Under the pieces are notes generated by a model, which did no database searches, had not been told where the DNA came from, and saw nothing but the letters and a program-made list of their open reading frames with translations. The position numbers and the translations under genes are program-made. A stretch of 64,000 nucleotides of DNA from Azoarcus sp. (GTDB lineage: Bacteria; Pseudomonadota; Gammaproteobacteria; Burkholderiales; Rhodocyclaceae), in NCBI GenBank assembly GCA_030656215.1, contig JAUSOD010000029.1, positions 24,394 to 88,393 on the forward strand. The letters are read 5' to 3'. Shown piece by piece: positions 62,403-64,000 of this stretch. Every line of letters begins with the position of its first letter. Position 1 is the stretch's first letter.

Positions 62403-64000
62403 CTCCTGCGCTCACGCGGCGCCACTGCGGTCGCCTGTTCGTGGCGGCGCCAATGCAGCACCGCCGGCGTAATGATCAGGGCCAGCAGCAGCCCGGCCAG
62501 CACCAGCGGCCAGCGCACCGGGTGATTCCATTCGGCGCGCGCGGCCTCACGCTGCGCCAGGTCGAGTCGCTGATACTTGATCGTGTTGCGCACCATGTTG
62601 CCCGGCTTGCGGTTGTACACCCAGCCATGCTGAAGCGAATAAGACTTGGGATGAAAGCCGAACAACCACGGCGCATCGTGCTGCAGGATGGCAAGCATGC
62701 GGTCGATCACCGCCTGACGGGCAGCGCCGTCAGGCATGGTCTTCATCCGTTCGAACAGACGGTCGTACTCGGGGTTGAGGTAGTTCGACGCATTCTGACC
62801 GCTGTACTTCACCTTGCCCTGCGCACCATGGAGCAGGAACAGCAGGTTCTCCGGATCCGGATAGTCGGCATTCCAGCCAAAGAAAAAGAGCTGGGCATTG
62901 CCCTGCCGGACCTTGTCCTGGAAACGGTTGAAATCGGTCGGGCGCACGACGAACTGCACGCCCAGCTCGCGAAACTGTTTCGCCAGCCAGTCCGAGCGCG
63001 CCTTGTCGCCGAGGCCACCCGGGGTCGTGTCGAGATGGATGATCAGTGGCTCGCCGGTCCTGGCGTGTCGTCCATCCGGCCAGCCAGCTTCCGCGAGCAG
63101 GCGGCGTGCCTCCTCCCGACCGCGGCGCACCGCCCTGCCGTCGCGCCAGGCATAGACCACCGGATTGATACCCGCCTCGCCCTCGCGTGCGCCAAAAATG
63201 CCGGGCGGTATCGGATGCATCGCCGGCACGCCGCGACCGTTAAGGAAGATCGACACGAACTCCTCCATGTCGAGCGCAATCGAGATGGCCTGGCGCAGCT
63301 TGCGCGCCTGCTCGCGCTCGGCCGGACCAGCTTCTGCACCCGCGCCAACGACGGGGTCGAGCATATTGAAGCCGAGATAGAAAATCGACGGCGAGACCGA
63401 CGTCAGCAGCCGGATACCCTGCTGCTCCATGTCCTCCGACAGCGAAACCTCACCCTGGCTGGTCAGCGTTACCGCCTGGTCGAAATTATCCGATGACACC
63501 CCGGAGGCGTCGTAATAGCCCTGCAGGAACTTGTTCCAGTACGGGATGCCCTCGCGCTCACGCGAGAACACCACCTTGTCGATGAGCGGCAGGGCTTTGC
63601 CGCAATCCTCCAGCAGACCCGCCTCGTCATCGCCCGGCATGCCCTCGCACGGGTAGGTTTCGTGCCGGTAGTTCGGGTTGCGTGCGAGCACCATGCGCGC
63701 GTTCGGATTGTTTTCGACCAGCATGTAGGGGCCGGTACCCAGCGGCCACCAGTCAAGCGTCAGATTGCGCTCGGCCATCCCAGGCTGGCCGAAAAACTGG
63801 TCGGCCTCGGGGGGCACCGGACCGAAAAACGGCATCGACAGCCAGTACAGGAACTGCGGATAAAGCCCCTTGAGCGTGATCCGGTAGGTGTGGCGGTCCA
63901 CCACCTCAACTCCCGGTAGCTCATGGCGGCTGATATCGATCCAGCCCGGGTTCTGCTTTGCCTCCTCGGTCAGGGCGGCCTGCAGGGTCTTGAGACCGGG
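62393..64000 (-). CDS. ABC transporter substrate-binding protein, family 5, with C-terminal membrane anchor; 5' end outside the window
   Basis: The frame is open to base 64000, so the N-terminus is missing; 535 codons are present. The sequence has family 5 (oligopeptide-binding) features: YRITLKGLYPQFLYWLSMPFFGPVP, GTGPYMLVENNPNARMVLARNPNY, then IFYLGFNMLDP and the later PDPENLLFLLHG. Unusually, the C-terminus has a hydrophobic helix (WPLVLAGLLLALIITPAVLHW) followed by a basic tail, so it is probably tethered to the inner membrane and not free in the periplasm. It overlaps the OppB-like gene by 10 bases. The substrate is unknown; peptide-like compounds are likely. Confidence 0.9.
   Translation of the reverse strand, partial: PGLKTLQAALTEEAKQNPGWIDISRHELPGVEVVDRHTYRITLKGLYPQFLYWLSMPFFGPVPPEADQFFGQPGMAERNLTLDWWPLGTGPYMLVENNPNARMVLARNPNYRHETYPCEGMPGDDEAGLLEDCGKALPLIDKVVFSREREGIPYWNKFLQGYYDASGVSSDNFDQAVTLTSQGEVSLSEDMEQQGIRLLTSVSPSIFYLGFNMLDPVVGAGAEAGPAEREQARKLRQAISIALDMEEFVSIFLNGRGVPAMHPIPPGIFGAREGEAGINPVVYAWRDGRAVRRGREEARRLLAEAGWPDGRHARTGEPLIIHLDTTPGGLGDKARSDWLAKQFRELGVQFVVRPTDFNRFQDKVRQGNAQLFFFGWNADYPDPENLLFLLHGAQGKVKYSGQNASNYLNPEYDRLFERMKTMPDGAARQAVIDRMLAILQHDAPWLFGFHPKSYSLQHGWVYNRKPGNMVRNTIKYQRLDLAQREAARAEWNHPVRWPLVLAGLLLALIITPAVLHWRRHEQATAVAPRERRRWR

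Overview
The window is high-GC bacterial chromosome that looks betaproteobacterial. It most resembles the Rhodocyclales (Azoarcus/Thauera/Aromatoleum type), judging from the DUF4936 gene, the ratA-rnfH-smpB block beside guaAB, the many c-di-GMP and redox genes, and the gene orders. This assignment is an inference from protein character, not from a search. Most of the sequence is ordinary, densely packed core genome. I found no rRNA or tRNA gene, CRISPR array, intact insertion sequence or prophage.

Layout, 0-16 kb: a truncated Tat-exported 4Fe-4S electron-transfer subunit; a membrane-anchored TIR protein; a manganese (yybP-ykoY) riboswitch ahead of a GDT1-family Mn exporter; lysS with its terminator; a methyltransferase; a LysR regulator divergent from fpr (FinR/Fpr arrangement) across a long palindromic operator; a di-heme cytochrome c peroxidase behind an FNR-type box and overlapping a DAHL-PAS-GGDEF-EAL protein; glutathione peroxidase; a HAD phosphatase; and small envelope proteins.

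16-29.3 kb: a 1281-residue TIR-STAND NTPase-beta-propeller protein (a candidate immune or signalling receptor), a Lon-like protease, moaA, rmuC, an FtsX-type permease and an M20 amidohydrolase.

29.4-38.3 kb: a five-gene cassette begins near a perfect 36-bp palindrome. It encodes a transglutaminase-DUF2126 protein, an ATP-grasp-alpha-E fusion, a second transglutaminase, a histone-deacetylase-like amidohydrolase and a DUF429 protein. Together these look like an uncharacterised peptide-ligation, cleavage and deacylation pathway, and this is the strongest candidate for an undescribed system here.

38.4-48.6 kb: gdhA with NtrC-like and sigma-54-like sites; an overlapping mltG-tmk-holB-pilZ-tatD-ankyrin operon; ygfZ, DUF4936 and NRDE genes; and an overlapping thpR-like, tadA, L,D-transpeptidase and acetyltransferase operon.

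48.6-54.9 kb is a signalling patch: a globin-coupled PAS-GGDEF-EAL sensor, a PAS/HisKA_2 kinase, a decayed duplicate of that kinase's C-terminus, and an ANTAR antiterminator response regulator. It includes the loosest, most AT-rich intergenic DNA of the window.

54.9-64 kb: guaB-guaA separated by a terminator-like hairpin that could also sequester the guaA ribosome-binding site; a DUF4124 protein; rnfH, ratA and smpB; and the 3' part of an oligopeptide-type ABC transporter operon (two permeases and a membrane-anchored binding protein running off the end).
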